64,000 nt of DNA from DATFNV01 sp963827935. GTDB lineage: Bacteria; Planctomycetota; Planctomycetia; Gemmatales; Gemmataceae. Location: the NCBI GenBank assembly GCA_963827935.1, contig CAWHCN010000005.1, positions 253,486 through 317,485 on the forward strand. The letters run 5' to 3'. The position numbers and the translations under genes were made by a program. Under the pieces are notes generated by a model. It ran no database searches and was not told where the DNA came from. It was given only the letters and a program-made list of their open reading frames with translations. Below, one piece after another: positions 31,424 to 41,106 of the stretch; the stretch's first letter is position 1; each line of letters starts with the position of its first letter.

Positions 31424-32087
31424 TCATCCCCCGGACCTGCGCCGGTTGGCCCGGCGGCGGCGCGGGGCCTGCGGCGGGACGAGTTCCCGCCAGCTGCCGG
31501 CGCTAACCAGGCGGACTCCCATTTGTTCGAGTTCCACCAGTTCACCCATGCTTTCGATCGCGCCGCGGACGGCATCGTCCGCCGGCCCGAACTTCGCCTC
31601 GCCTTGCAACAGCAGCAGACGGCGTGCCTCTTCGGCACGGCCCCGGCGCACGATGGCCTGGTAGGTTGCAGACTGTTCCATCCCGAGCACCTCCTCGAAA
31701 AGCCTACTCGCGAAGTCGTCCGAATAACGCAGCCCCAGAAGAACGTAAGTCGCGGCCCAGACATCGGCCGCACGCCGCGGCACCTTCGGCCCGCTCAGCC
31801 GTTCCTTCATGCGCCGGATGACGCCGCGAACCTCGCCCTCGGGGACGTTGCTGATCGGTGCCAGCGCCAGCGTCCCGGTACCGCCGGCCAGCAGCTCCTC
31901 GACCGGGACTTCCCAGACGCGAATCACCTCGTAACACAGCGTGCTGACCGGACGCTCGCCCGGAAGGCCGGCGCTCCAGCAGGCCGTCCCACTGGGGTGA
32001 GTCGGCGTCCGGGCAAAGCAGCACAGGCACGACGTCGCTGTCTTCAATGGTAACGCGCCGGACTGCGGTTGAGGCGCGGGCGGGCAC
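31424..32087 (-). pseudogene. 5'-truncated Rpn/PD-(D/E)XK-type nuclease-like gene, frameshifted
   Basis: Two frames joined near 31975 give VRRVTIEDSDVVPVLLCPDA, LCYEVIRVWEVPVEELLAGG, TGTLALAPISNVPEGEVRGV and a helical tail LFEEVLGMEQSATYQAIVRR, which matches the C-terminal two-thirds of planctomycete Rpn-like (recombination-promoting nuclease) proteins. The N-terminal ~100 residues with the nuclease core are absent and the upstream DNA belongs to the divergent DUF433 gene. The polypeptide ends in a basic tail (RRRRANRRRSGG). I regard it as a remnant. Confidence 0.6.
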
Positions 32088-32131
32088 GCGTTATCTTGAA
32101 GGGAAGAGATGTCCTCGCGGAGGAGCGATCG

Positions 32132-32491
32132 ATGAGCGCGCCGACCACCCCGCAGCCCGCGGCGCAGTGGCAGCACCTGGTGCCGAACTTGAAGTCTGCG
32201 TACAAGCAACTCTTCATCAAGGGCACGCGTATCCGGGCAGACGTCATTTATCAGCTGTCGCTCGGCAGGGAGCCGATGACGCCACAAGAGATCGCCGCCG
32301 ACTACAATCTCCCGCTCGACGCCGTGCAAGAAGCGATCGCTTACGGCGCCTCGACCCCCCCCGAGGTCGCGGCGGACCACCGCAGGGACGAGCGGGCCGC
32401 CGAGGCGACGGGGATCAATGACCCGGAATACAAGCTCGGCGGCAGGTATAAAATCCTTTCTCCGCAAGAGCGAGTGCGCCTCGGACTATGA
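32132..32491 (+). CDS. DUF433-type HTH protein, putative antitoxin
   Basis: The 119-residue protein starts MSAPTTPQPAAQWQHLVPNL after GAGGAG. The segment YKQLFIKGTRIRADVIYQLS, MTPQEIAADYNLPLDAVQEA is the DUF433 winged-helix pattern (RGTRIxVxxIxxxLxxGxTPEEIAxDYxLxxxxVxxAL). Such proteins usually precede DUF5615 PIN-like proteins; here the stop overlaps the next ATG by 4 bases. The pair is a presumed toxin-antitoxin module, with this gene as antitoxin and autoregulator. Confidence 0.82.
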   Translation: MSAPTTPQPAAQWQHLVPNLKSAYKQLFIKGTRIRADVIYQLSLGREPMTPQEIAADYNLPLDAVQEAIAYGASTPPEVAADHRRDERAAEATGINDPEYKLGGRYKILSPQERVRLGL

Positions 32492-32850
32492 ACCTGTTCC
32501 TGGATGAGGACATCGCGTCCGCGCTGCTCACACGGTTGTTGCGCCGGGCCGGGCACGACGTACAGGTGCCGGCCGACGTCAACCTGGGCGGGGAGCCCGA
32601 CCCCGTGGTGCTGAGACACGCTCTTCGTGTGGGTCGGGTGCTGCTCTCGCGCAACCACGGCGACTTTGAGAACCTGCACCTGCTCGTCTTTGAAGCCGGT
32701 GGCCGCCATCCCGGCATTCTCGTCGAACGGTTTGACGACAATCCCCACCACCGCATGACGCCGGGCGAAATCGTCCGCGCCATTCGGAACCTTGAAGCCT
32801 CCGGCCTCGTGCTGACAAACGAGTTCCAGGCCCTGAACCTGTGGCAGTGA
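32488..32850 (+). CDS. DUF5615 PIN-like protein, putative toxin
   Basis: The 120-residue protein begins MNLFLDEDIASALLTRLLRR, the LDE(D/N) opening of the DUF5615/Mut7-C PIN-like fold. GHDVQVPADVNLGGEPDPVV and VLLSRNHGDFENLHLL supply the further acidic positions (the D in the SRNHGDF strand). ERFDDNPHHRMTPGEIVRAI forms the C-terminal part. Presumed RNase by fold, not demonstrated for the family. It is coupled to the DUF433 gene. Confidence 0.82.
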   Translation: MNLFLDEDIASALLTRLLRRAGHDVQVPADVNLGGEPDPVVLRHALRVGRVLLSRNHGDFENLHLLVFEAGGRHPGILVERFDDNPHHRMTPGEIVRAIRNLEASGLVLTNEFQALNLWQ

Positions 32851-32930
32851 TGTCTCCCCTCCGGCGCGAGACGACGTGGGTGAGGGCGTGACGGCCGTCC
32901 CAAGGGCATCGTGAGCATTGGAGGGGCACC

Positions 32931-33392
32931 ATGATCCGGAACGAGGCAGAGTATCGCGAAGCGTTGGAACGGCTCCGGGCGGAAGAGGAGCGGCTGCGCC
33001 AACAGCGGGCAGCCCTGGCTGCGCAGGGACTCGGCCCGGCGGAGGTCGAACGCGTTGCGGCCCCCTTCCAGTCGTTTCACGAGCAGCTCCGCGAAGAAAT
33101 CGACTCCTACGAGCGACTCCGGCGCGGCGAGTTCGACGAGGTGCTCAATTTCGAGGGAATCGGTCGGCTGCTGATCGCCTTGCGCATCTACCAGGGGGTG
33201 ACACAGCGAGAACTAGCCGAACGCCTGGGCGTGCACGAGTCCCAGGTCTCCCGCGACGAGCGCAACGAGTACCACGGGATCACGCTGGAACGCGCCGCTC
33301 GCGTGGTGGATGCTCTTGGCGTCGAAATTCGGACCACGGTACTGCCTGTGCGCGGTGCAAGGAAGGTCTCACGCGAGAGGGTGCCAGCCTGA
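32931..33392 (+). CDS. XRE-like HTH protein with N-terminal coiled coil (full-length cassette, copy B)
   Basis: The 153-residue protein has a charged N-terminal helix region (YREALERLRAEEERLRQQRA, FHEQLREEIDSYERLRRGEF) and a C-terminal helix-turn-helix: LRIYQGVTQRELAERLGVHE, SQVSRDERNEYHGIT, ARVVDALGVEIR. This two-part layout matches helix-turn-helix antitoxins of the HigA/HTH_XRE kind. The start has GGAGG 8 bases upstream. Parts of it are duplicated at 30235-30432 and 34812-35022. No toxin gene is coupled to it, though a RelE-like gene starts 119 bases downstream. Confidence 0.82.
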   Translation: MIRNEAEYREALERLRAEEERLRQQRAALAAQGLGPAEVERVAAPFQSFHEQLREEIDSYERLRRGEFDEVLNFEGIGRLLIALRIYQGVTQRELAERLGVHESQVSRDERNEYHGITLERAARVVDALGVEIRTTVLPVRGARKVSRERVPA

Positions 33393-33510
33393 TGTACGCG
33401 GGCGAGTGTCTGAGAGGGCGGGAGGATCCTTAACCGGCCGGAATAGGGTCCTGACTTGTCTCTCCTTCGCCTGATACAATGAGCCAAACTGCCTTCCCCG
33501 GAGGTCAACC

Positions 33511-34086
33511 ATGCCTGCCGCGCTTGTACCAGAGGTGGATATCCCGGCGTTGGCCAGACAAGTCACTTCCCCGGCCATGCTGAAGGCGCTGCGCTTGCTG
33601 GAAGAGCAAGACTTTATCCATAACAGTTCAGACCTTGACGGGGCAACCGCTGAGGCGTTGAAGCGACTCGTCGAGCTGGGCCTGGCTGACCCTGGGTACG
33701 CAGGACCGACGGACGGCGATCCCTTCATCTGGGTGGGCAACGGCAATGGCAAGCGGGTGTTGCGGCACCTTGAGAAGAATCGGCGCTACGTAGTTGACTT
33801 CACCGCCCGCGCCAAGACCGCCCTGGCGTCACTCCCCGAAGCTGAACGCGAGGGCGTGCTCGCGTCAGTCGAGGCCCTACAGCTATCTGCCCCGGAGGCT
33901 TGGCCCGCCGCACAGGTCCTCGGGAATGGCGGAAACGGGCGGGTGGTCTTGCTGACGGTCACGCCGGACCTGCGGGCAATCGTAGGGTTCGTGGAGCCGC
34001 GTAAGATCGAGGTGCTCGATCTGTTGCGAGAGGACACCCTGCGCCTCTTCCTGGAGCGGCAGCGCGCCGGGGGCAACGCGGGATGA
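33511..34086 (+). CDS. Two-domain protein with C-terminal RelE-like fold (inferred)
   Basis: The 191-residue protein starts MPAALVPEVDIPALARQVTS after GGAGG. The N-terminal ~85 residues are helical and end in a possible winged segment (FIWVGNGNGKRVLRHLEKNR). The C-terminal ~100 residues (VDFTARAKTALASLPEAERE, VLLTVTPDLRAIVGFVEPRK, IEVLDLLREDTLRLFLERQR) resemble the ParE/RelE two-helix plus sheet plan with the late basic strand. It overlaps the Shedu-like gene by 4 bases (ATGA), so it is coupled to it and may be its regulator or toxin partner. The family is not identified with confidence. Confidence 0.55.
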   Translation: MPAALVPEVDIPALARQVTSPAMLKALRLLEEQDFIHNSSDLDGATAEALKRLVELGLADPGYAGPTDGDPFIWVGNGNGKRVLRHLEKNRRYVVDFTARAKTALASLPEAEREGVLASVEALQLSAPEAWPAAQVLGNGGNGRVVLLTVTPDLRAIVGFVEPRKIEVLDLLREDTLRLFLERQRAGGNAG

Positions 34087-34774
34087 AAAGACTCGACGCG
34101 ATCACCTTCGATTACACCCTCTGCTGCAAGCAATTTGAGGAGTTCCGCGACCTGCTGGCGTCCAGGGCGGAGCTGTCGGAGAGTAAGGACGTGCTGCCCT
34201 TCTTTCGCCGTGCCAGCACCTGTCGCTCCTATTCGGGCAGTTCAACACGCGAATCGGCTGGGCCGACCGGATCGGCTGGGAGTTCGACATCTTCGGGGAC
34301 TTCGCCTGCGACCTGGTGGTCGGCGAATGGGGGAGGGGCGAGTATTGCTTCGTCGAGTTCGAGGACGCTTCCCCCGAGAGCGTATTCGAGCAGCGGGGGA
34401 AGAAGGCGACGCGCGAGTGGGGCCGCCGGTTCGACCACGGCTACAGTCAGGTCATCGACTGGGCGTACAAGCTGGACGACCGCTCGGCGAGCGCGGATTT
34501 CCTCGACAGGTTCGGCGTGCGCGAGATCAAATTCGAGGCCGTGCTTGTGATCGGCCGGGACGGGCACATGGACGTGGGCGAGCGGCACCGCCTGGGCTGG
34601 CGTGCGGAGAAAGTGAGCGTCAATAACAAAAAGGTCACTTGCATGACCTTCGACGAATTGCTCAGCCAGTTCGAGGTGCGTTTGAGCATCCTAAAGAAGG
34701 TAAACGTGGCGGCCAAGGCGGCACCGCCTCCCCCCTCGCCCGCCCCTCCCGCTTCACCCCCGTCCGGCCCTTAA
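34083..34774 (+). CDS. Shedu-like (DUF4263) nuclease-type protein, one frameshift
   Basis: The protein starts MKRLDAITFDYTLCCKQFEE. A single-base loss near 34208 separates KDVLPFFRRA from QHLSLLFGQFNTRIGWADRI; corrected, the protein continues WEFDIFGDFACDLVVGEWGR, YCFVEFEDASPESVF, SQVIDWAYKL and ends in a proline/alanine tail. This order (FEEFRxLLxxxxxLSExxDVLPFF, DLVV, VEFE, Q-DW) matches the DUF4263 domain of Shedu SduA anti-phage proteins. The second acidic position is E-x-E (VEFED) where the nuclease core usually has E-x-K. Coupled to the RelE-like gene upstream. Defence function is inferred. Confidence 0.65.
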
Positions 34775-34811
34775 AGCAAGCGGCAAGAGCTTGGCGGAAA
34801 AACAACGGGGA

Positions 34812-35022
34812 CGCATCTACCAGGGGGTGACGCAGCGGGAATTGGCCGAACGACTGGGCGTGCACGAGTCCCAGGTCTCCCGCGACGATCGCAACGAGTA
34901 ACACGGGATCACGCTGGAGCGCGCCGCACGCGTGGTGGACGCCCACGGCGTCGAAATTCGGACCACGGTACTGCCCGTGCGCGGGGCAAGGAAGGTCTCG
35001 CGCGAGACGGTGCCGGCCTAAT
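34812..35022 (+). pseudogene. Degenerate copy of HTH cassette, copy C
   Basis: From cgcatctaccagggggtgac to the end this matches the C-terminal ~68 codons of the gene at 32931-33392. A TAA replaces the TAC tyrosine codon in the RNEYHG motif (about 34900) and the preceding Glu codon is changed, so the copy cannot encode the whole domain. The start of the homology follows directly on the 3' end of the Shedu-like gene, which suggests recombination at the cassette. Confidence 0.8.
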
Positions 35023-35072
35023 GTACCCGGGTAGATCGAAGGATGTTCCCTCCGACTAGGACAGATTTCTGA

Positions 35073-35123
35073 TAGATTCTCCTCAGAATCTACTTGCACA
35101 CACGTCTATAGCCGCGATAGAAT
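35073..35123 (+). promoter_or_regulatory. Sigma70-like promoter with adjacent palindrome
   Basis: TTGCAC at 35094-35099 and TAGAAT at 35118-35123 are 18 bases apart, a good sigma70 match upstream of the gene at 35175. Just before the -35 box lies the palindrome TAGATTCT-cctc-AGAATCTA (35073-35092), a likely operator. Upstream lies only the HTH remnant. Confidence 0.55.
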
Positions 35124-35174
35124 ATACCCCTCTGTGGTCTGCTCGTTGACGAGGTATACTTTGAGGAGATACAC

Positions 35175-35498
35175 ATGAACATCAGAGGGACGGTGCGCAA
35201 GGTCTTGGGCCAGCTTCGCGAGGAAGGTGTAGACGAGCCTTCGCTGCAGACGGTCATCGAACGGTTGGAACGTGATTTCCCTGCCACGAATTGGCGGGAA
35301 AGGAAAGGACGGATCTCGACCATCAAGTCCTATTGGAAGAAGATGCGTCCGACGCCAACGCGCTCTCCGCTTTCAACGACGACCCCCGACGTGGATGTCG
35401 CCGCTGCCGTAGTGCAGCTCGATACCCTGGGCCGCACTCTCGGATGGGAACAGGTGCGTCATCTTGTTACCTTCCTCGAGCAGAGGAAGTTGGCGTGA
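35175..35498 (+). CDS. Small protein of unknown function
   Basis: The 107-residue protein MNIRGTVRKVLGQLREEGVD has a clear Shine-Dalgarno (TTGAGGAG, 7 bases before the ATG). It is mainly helical and basic; residues ~15-55 (EPSLQTVIERLERDFPATNW, RKGRISTIKSYWKKM) could form a small helical DNA- or RNA-binding domain, and the last ~40 residues (VVQLDTLGRTLGWEQVRHLV) a second one. No family recognised. It has its own promoter and a terminator-like hairpin downstream, so it is a single-gene unit. Confidence 0.65.
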   Translation: MNIRGTVRKVLGQLREEGVDEPSLQTVIERLERDFPATNWRERKGRISTIKSYWKKMRPTPTRSPLSTTTPDVDVAAAVVQLDTLGRTLGWEQVRHLVTFLEQRKLA

Positions 35499-35530
35499 CA
35501 CCGAATGCAGGGAGAGCGGAAAAGAGTCAG

Positions 35531-35550
35531 GACCCTTTTTGAAAAGGGTC
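35531..35550 (+). terminator. Hairpin after the 107-residue gene
   Basis: GACCCTTTT and AAAAGGGTC (35531-35550) form a 9-bp stem with a 2-base centre. It is 33 bases after the stop codon at 35498. A loose T-rich stretch (ccccttttgtctc) follows 6 bases later, so it is a plausible intrinsic terminator. Confidence 0.55.
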
Positions 35551-35688
35551 TTGGCCCCTTTTGTCTCTTCCAGCCGCCGAGCCGACGGGCTGGGCGGACG
35601 GGGTAATTGGGATATAGTAGCCGGCACCTACCGACGTCGATTCACCAGGAAGTCACGGTGGCCCGTTCTCGCCATCAGGGAGCAAGAC

Positions 35689-35919
35689 ATGACCCCAGAA
35701 ATCGCATCGTTCCTGGCTCGCATTGGGGGCAAAGGCTTTGTACTAGGCCCGCGCCGAGGCTGGATAGGCCGTCACGGTGAGGGACGTCCATTCCGTTACT
35801 ACAATCCCGCCGGACCGCGGCGAAGCTCGTTTTACGTCTCAGCCACCTCCGTCACCGGCTCAGGTGATTTCGCGTTCCTCCGTGGTGCCTCCGGCTACAA
35901 TAGCTCGCTACGGCGCTGA
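35689..35919 (+). CDS. Possible small protein, unrecognised
   Basis: A 76-residue open frame starts MTPEIASFLARIGGKGFVLG, preceded by a weak AGGGAG 9 bases upstream. It contains RPFRYYNPAGPRRSSFYVSA and ends ASGYNSSLRR. The composition is protein-like in the first half only. No family or neighbour context supports it, so I list it with low confidence. Confidence 0.3.
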   Translation: MTPEIASFLARIGGKGFVLGPRRGWIGRHGEGRPFRYYNPAGPRRSSFYVSATSVTGSGDFAFLRGASGYNSSLRR

Positions 35920-36059
35920 CCCATTCTGGATGGGTAGCGCGATTCGAGCCTTGGTGGGACAGCTGTAGGTTTACGCCTGCGGTTCACATCAGCGTAATGG
36001 TAACTGACAAGAAGAACTTTATGGAAACCGCTCTCAGCTTCGAGTTGCTGGTGTGAGGA

Positions 36060-37643
<1,584 letters not shown>

Positions 37644-37647
<4 letters not shown>

Positions 37648-38375
37648 CTCGGCGAGTTGGGCGTCGCCGGGGCGCAGACGGCGGCGCGCGCCAGGCTCTT
37701 GGCGGCGGGGACAAAACGGTGTCCGGCCGCCTGCGCCGCGGCCTCGGCGACGGCCAGCGCCGACCACGCGGGTCGGGCGGCCCCCTCCCGGGAGAACAGG
37801 GCGGCGGCGCGGTCGTGGTCGCCGCGCCGGTCGGCCAGGACGGCTTCCTCAATCCGCTTGAGCCGTTCGTTGAGCTGGCTGGGCGCCACGTTCTCCCGCC
37901 GTTGCTCCTCGATGCAGTCGAGCATCGTCTTGTAACTGCGGAGCTGCAAGTCGCGCAGGTCTTCCTGCCCGGCGGACAGCCGCGCCAACTCGCCGCGAAC
38001 GGCGCTCAGCTGCGTGGCCTGGGCCTGGAGCGCCCTGGCCGCGGCGAAACAATGCTCCTCGGTCCGCAGGGCGCTGTACAAGGTGTCCTGGGCGATCTTC
38101 GGCACCTGTTCGAGGTGGCGCAAGTGCTCGACGACTCCTTGAAGATCGCCGAGCATGATGTCGAACATCTTTTCCATGCGCTCCAAGTCTTCCGCCGAGG
38201 CGAGCGCTTCAAGATTGTCCTTGGCGGTATCGATGGCGCAGTCGATGAGCTTGTCGATCAGGTCCATCACTGGGCCGCTGCCCGGGACGGCGACGCCGAT
38301 GACGGTCTTGGCGACGAACTTGGCAGGGGCGCCGCAACGGGTGACGAACGTCCGGAGCTTTGGCAAGAAACTCAT
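37644..38375 (-). CDS. Helical coiled-coil protein coupled to the kinase-FGE gene
   Basis: The protein starts MSFLPKLRTFVTRCGAPAKF with GAGGTGA 5 bases before the ATG; ~243 residues. A short hydrophobic, Gly-rich segment (VAKTVIGVAVPGSGPVMDLI) is followed by long amphipathic helices (DNLEALASAEDLERMEKMFD, VVEHLRHLEQVPKIAQDTLY, LSAVRGELARLSAGQEDLRD) and a tetratricopeptide-like tail (LADRRGDHDRAAALFSREGA). Its stop overlaps the kinase start by 4 bases. It may be a scaffold or substrate of the kinase. No named family recognised. Confidence 0.65.
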
Positions 38376-38673
38376 GGCGATCACCTCGGCGGAAGCGGCA
38401 ACGCTGAGCAGGCGTCATTATCTCCCAATTCGTTGGCAAAGGGAAAGGATTGTCACGTCGATTCATCGTAGGACTTGCCGCAGCGTGTAACCGGCGAGCT
38501 TGTTGAGCAGTTGCGTGAGCGGAGCGTGCTCGGGGGAGTCTTTACGCGCGTGGCTGGATCCGCTCAGCCTGTGAACAGCGCGAAGGCTGACCGGCAGAGG
38601 GTAATGACCTTCGTTATTCATTATCAGGCCCATGTTGATCGGAGTGGTGTCGCTTTTTCGTTTCAGCACACTC

Positions 38674-38694
38674 CGAATTATATGCGACCTGGCG
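38674..38694 (+). repeat. Solo end of palindromic repeat family also at 62097-62191
   Basis: CGAATTATATGCGACCTGGC at 38674 matches both arms of the palindrome at 62097-62191. The similarity continues downstream (cgctgaaatgt against cgctgaaatgtgaagg on the other copy's reverse strand). Only one arm is present here, so it is a partial copy. Confidence 0.75.
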
Positions 38695-38790
38695 CATTTC
38701 GCTGAAATGTTAAGGCGGAAGTACCTACCGGACAATGACTTGCGGCTGGTGCTCCACTTCGACGATAATTCCCCGCGAATATAGGTCGAA

Positions 38791-38898
38791 GTGGGAATTC
38801 TGGGCGAGCCGGCACCGTCGTCCGTCTCCTCGACCCGGCCGCGAAGCGACCCGCGATCAGGAGCCTTTGCGGAGTGCTGCACGCGATCCCCGGATGAC
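38791..38898 (+). repeat. ~108-bp dispersed repeat, copy 1
   Basis: Starting gtgggaattctgggcgagcc, it is about 75-80% alike, by eye, to the reverse complement of 61848-61953. Shared blocks include gtccgtctc, cccgcgatcagga and ctgcacg. Neither copy encodes a plausible protein. Confidence 0.65.
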
Positions 38899-39024
38899 AT
38901 AAGGCGAACGGCTGGAGATAGTCCCCCCTCGCTCCGGTGCTCCTACCGAGTACGGGGGACTGGGGCGACGATCCCTCGCCTGGCGCCGACGGGGCCCGTC
39001 AGAGCATCCCGCACACATCGGACT

Positions 39025-39114
39025 TCTGTTCAACCTGGCGGTTTTTCCTGACTTGCAAAGGCACATGTCGTTATTTACCAATGGCTTGCGGTGTCAGTGC
39101 CAGGTTGAACAGAA
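39025..39114. mobile_element. 90-bp MITE-like element, perfect 16-bp terminal inverted repeats
   Basis: TTCTGTTCAACCTGGC at 39025-39040 and its exact complement at 39099-39114 bound a 58-bp centre. A further copy of the end (agttcaacctggcag) lies at about 39128. No target duplication was seen at the ends. Confidence 0.65.
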
Positions 39115-39273
39115 TTCCCGGCCACTTCAGTTCAACCTGGCAGCGCGTGCGGTTCCGGCGGGGGGTCGGAGATGCGCTGCCGAGGGCACCTATCTCCTGC
39201 CGGTCGCCTAACCCCGCGTCGGGCTGCCCCAGAGGCAGGCAGCTCGGGCCCTGAGAACTTCCGGCGTCATTCA

Positions 39274-40571
39274 CTACTGCACATCCAGGTCCCAGGGATC
39301 AACGCCCCCGGATTGAGGAACCGCTGGAACGGCGGGTGTGCTGCTGGTGGTCTTCTGCACGAAGCTGGCGACCTTCTGGGCGATGAAGGTCAGGTTGACA
39401 AGGTTGCTCGCTGGCGGCTTGGGCGCGGGCGGTGGGGTAGGAGTTGGCGGCGGCGGCGGAGTGGGAGCCGGCAGCGGACCGACCAGCCCACTCACCACCC
39501 GGTCGGCATACGGCGAGCCGCGACCGGTGATGGCGTCGTAGCCCGATCCCGCCTTGATGCTGCCGTTGCTCCCCGTGGTCACGTCGTGGAAGTCGCCGGC
39601 AGGCAGGCCGTAGATGGCCGAGACAGCGTCGGTGATGGGCGGCTTGCCGGCAAGAGCGCGGCCCTGATCGGCGATGGCCAGCAGGGCAGCCCACTGCGGC
39701 GTGCCGGCGCTGGTGCCGCCCGTGGTCACCCAGCCGCTTAGCCCGTTGATTGCCACCGAGGTGTAGACCGCGTAGAAGGTGCCGGCATCGTAGGAGACAT
39801 CCGGCGCGGTCCGTGCACTCTTGCCGGTGACGGCCTTCTGAGCCGCTGGGGCTGCCTCGTAATGGCTACTGCCGCCGGCGCTGCTGCTCCAGGCCGATTC
39901 GAGGATATAGTCTCCGGCCGAATCCACAGTGAGCTGCGTGCCACCGACGGCCAGCACGTTGGGCGAAAAGGCGGGGTAGAGGCGCCGGCCGACCCGCCGT
40001 CTCCGGAGGCGGCCACGAACGCCACCCCGGTATGGCCCGCCGGCGTGGTGAAGATGCTGTCCAGGTAGGTTTCGACCGACGTTTCCGCCGAGCCCCAACT
40101 CATGGAAACGACGCTGACGCCGGGCTGCTGACGGGCATAGTCGGCGGCCGTCACTAGATCGCCCAGGTTGCTCGACGCCGCCTCGACCAGGAGCAGCCGG
40201 GCCCCCGGCGCCATGGCGTGGGCCCATTCGACATCCAGGGCGGTTTCCAGCGACCAGAGCGGATTGACCGCCGTCGCCCCAGGCAGGGCGACCTTGGTGA
40301 ACGACGGCGGGGCAGCCAGGCCAAACTGCTGATCGAACGTCGCCAGGTCGGACGCGATGTTCGGATCGTTGTCGGCCGTCACCAGGGCAATCGTCTGGCC
40401 ACTGCCGTTGCCGGTGACGCCATTGAAGCTGATGTGGTCGAAGCCGTAGGCATGGCGTACCTGGGCGGGGCTAAGTCCAGCCGGGACGGCGGAAGGCGAA
40501 AGGCGCGGCTCCAGTTCTTCAACCCGGGGCCTGGCCAGGTGCTTGGCGGCGCTCTGAGCTTGCTTCGGCAT
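39274..40571 (-). CDS. S53 sedolisin-type serine peptidase (one frameshift)
   Basis: The N-terminus carries the motif RPRVEELEPRLSPSAVPAGL, again of the planctomycete LEPR type. The catalytic domain has NPLWSLETALDVEWAHAMAP, with the Glu and Asp of the sedolisin ExxxD motif, and SGWVTTGGTSAGTPQWAALL with the Ser of GTSxxxP. A frame change near 39985 joins VAFVAASGDGGSAG to YPAFSPNVLAVGGTQLTVDS. There is no obvious pro-domain of normal length, so it may be synthesised nearly mature. The C-terminal ~80 residues are a proline-rich linker (PAPTPPPPPTPTPPPAPKPP) and a short helical tail. Secreted role is inferred from the family and the LEPR motif. Confidence 0.82.
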
Positions 40572-41106
40572 GCCGTTCGGCGACGGTTACGGAGCACTTC
40601 GCGCGGGACCTGCATCCCGCCCGCTTCGGCCGTCGTCCCCTCCCCCGAGTGTCTGCTGGGTCCGAACTATTCTGGGATATGGACTGGGGGGGATGCAAGG
40701 CGCTTAGCGGGTTTTTGGGGGATGCGGATGGGTGCAGTTGTGCGGAATCTAACGATTGTGCGGGTTGGGTAGTTTGGGGGAGAAAGACCATTTCGGGATC
40801 CACACTACGTCTGCGGGTGGTCACTATAGCCGAAGCTAGGGCTAGCCCAGCAGCGGTCAAGAGAGGCTGAGGCCGGTACCACGGCCCCTCGCCGGCAGGC
40901 CCGGCCGACATTAGGTCCGCCGCCGGGCCACGGGGCACCTGTCGGATTTTTCCTACAAGAGAATCCCACTTTTCGCGACAGACAGCGGCTCGATACCGCG
41001 CCACTATAGATGATCTGCCGTCCCGCACCCAGCTCACTATTCCGAGCCGGTTGCGGGTGCGGCGCTCTTTTTCGCTTCATCCGTTTCGCACCGAGGAGCT
41101 ACATCC
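40572..41106. other. 535-bp divergent intergenic region
   Basis: It separates the S53 peptidase (minus) from the cytochrome gene (plus) and must hold both promoters. I see no clear -35/-10 pair, hairpin or small gene. It is less GC-rich around 40670-40850 (for example gggtagtttgggggag). Confidence 0.5.

Larger units (their letters stand above)
38376..39273. other. 898-bp intergenic region made of small repeat relics
   Basis: No convincing gene was found. The region holds a solo end of the aattatatgcg repeat family (38674-38694), a 108-bp dispersed repeat (38791-38898) and a 90-bp MITE-like element (39025-39114) with a third copy of its end near 39128. One open frame on the minus strand here (38463-38900) crosses the repeats and is not protein-like. 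Confidence 0.7.

Noticed and set aside
38463..38900. 145-codon open frame on the minus strand
   Set aside because: It runs through two repeat elements and changes character along its length.
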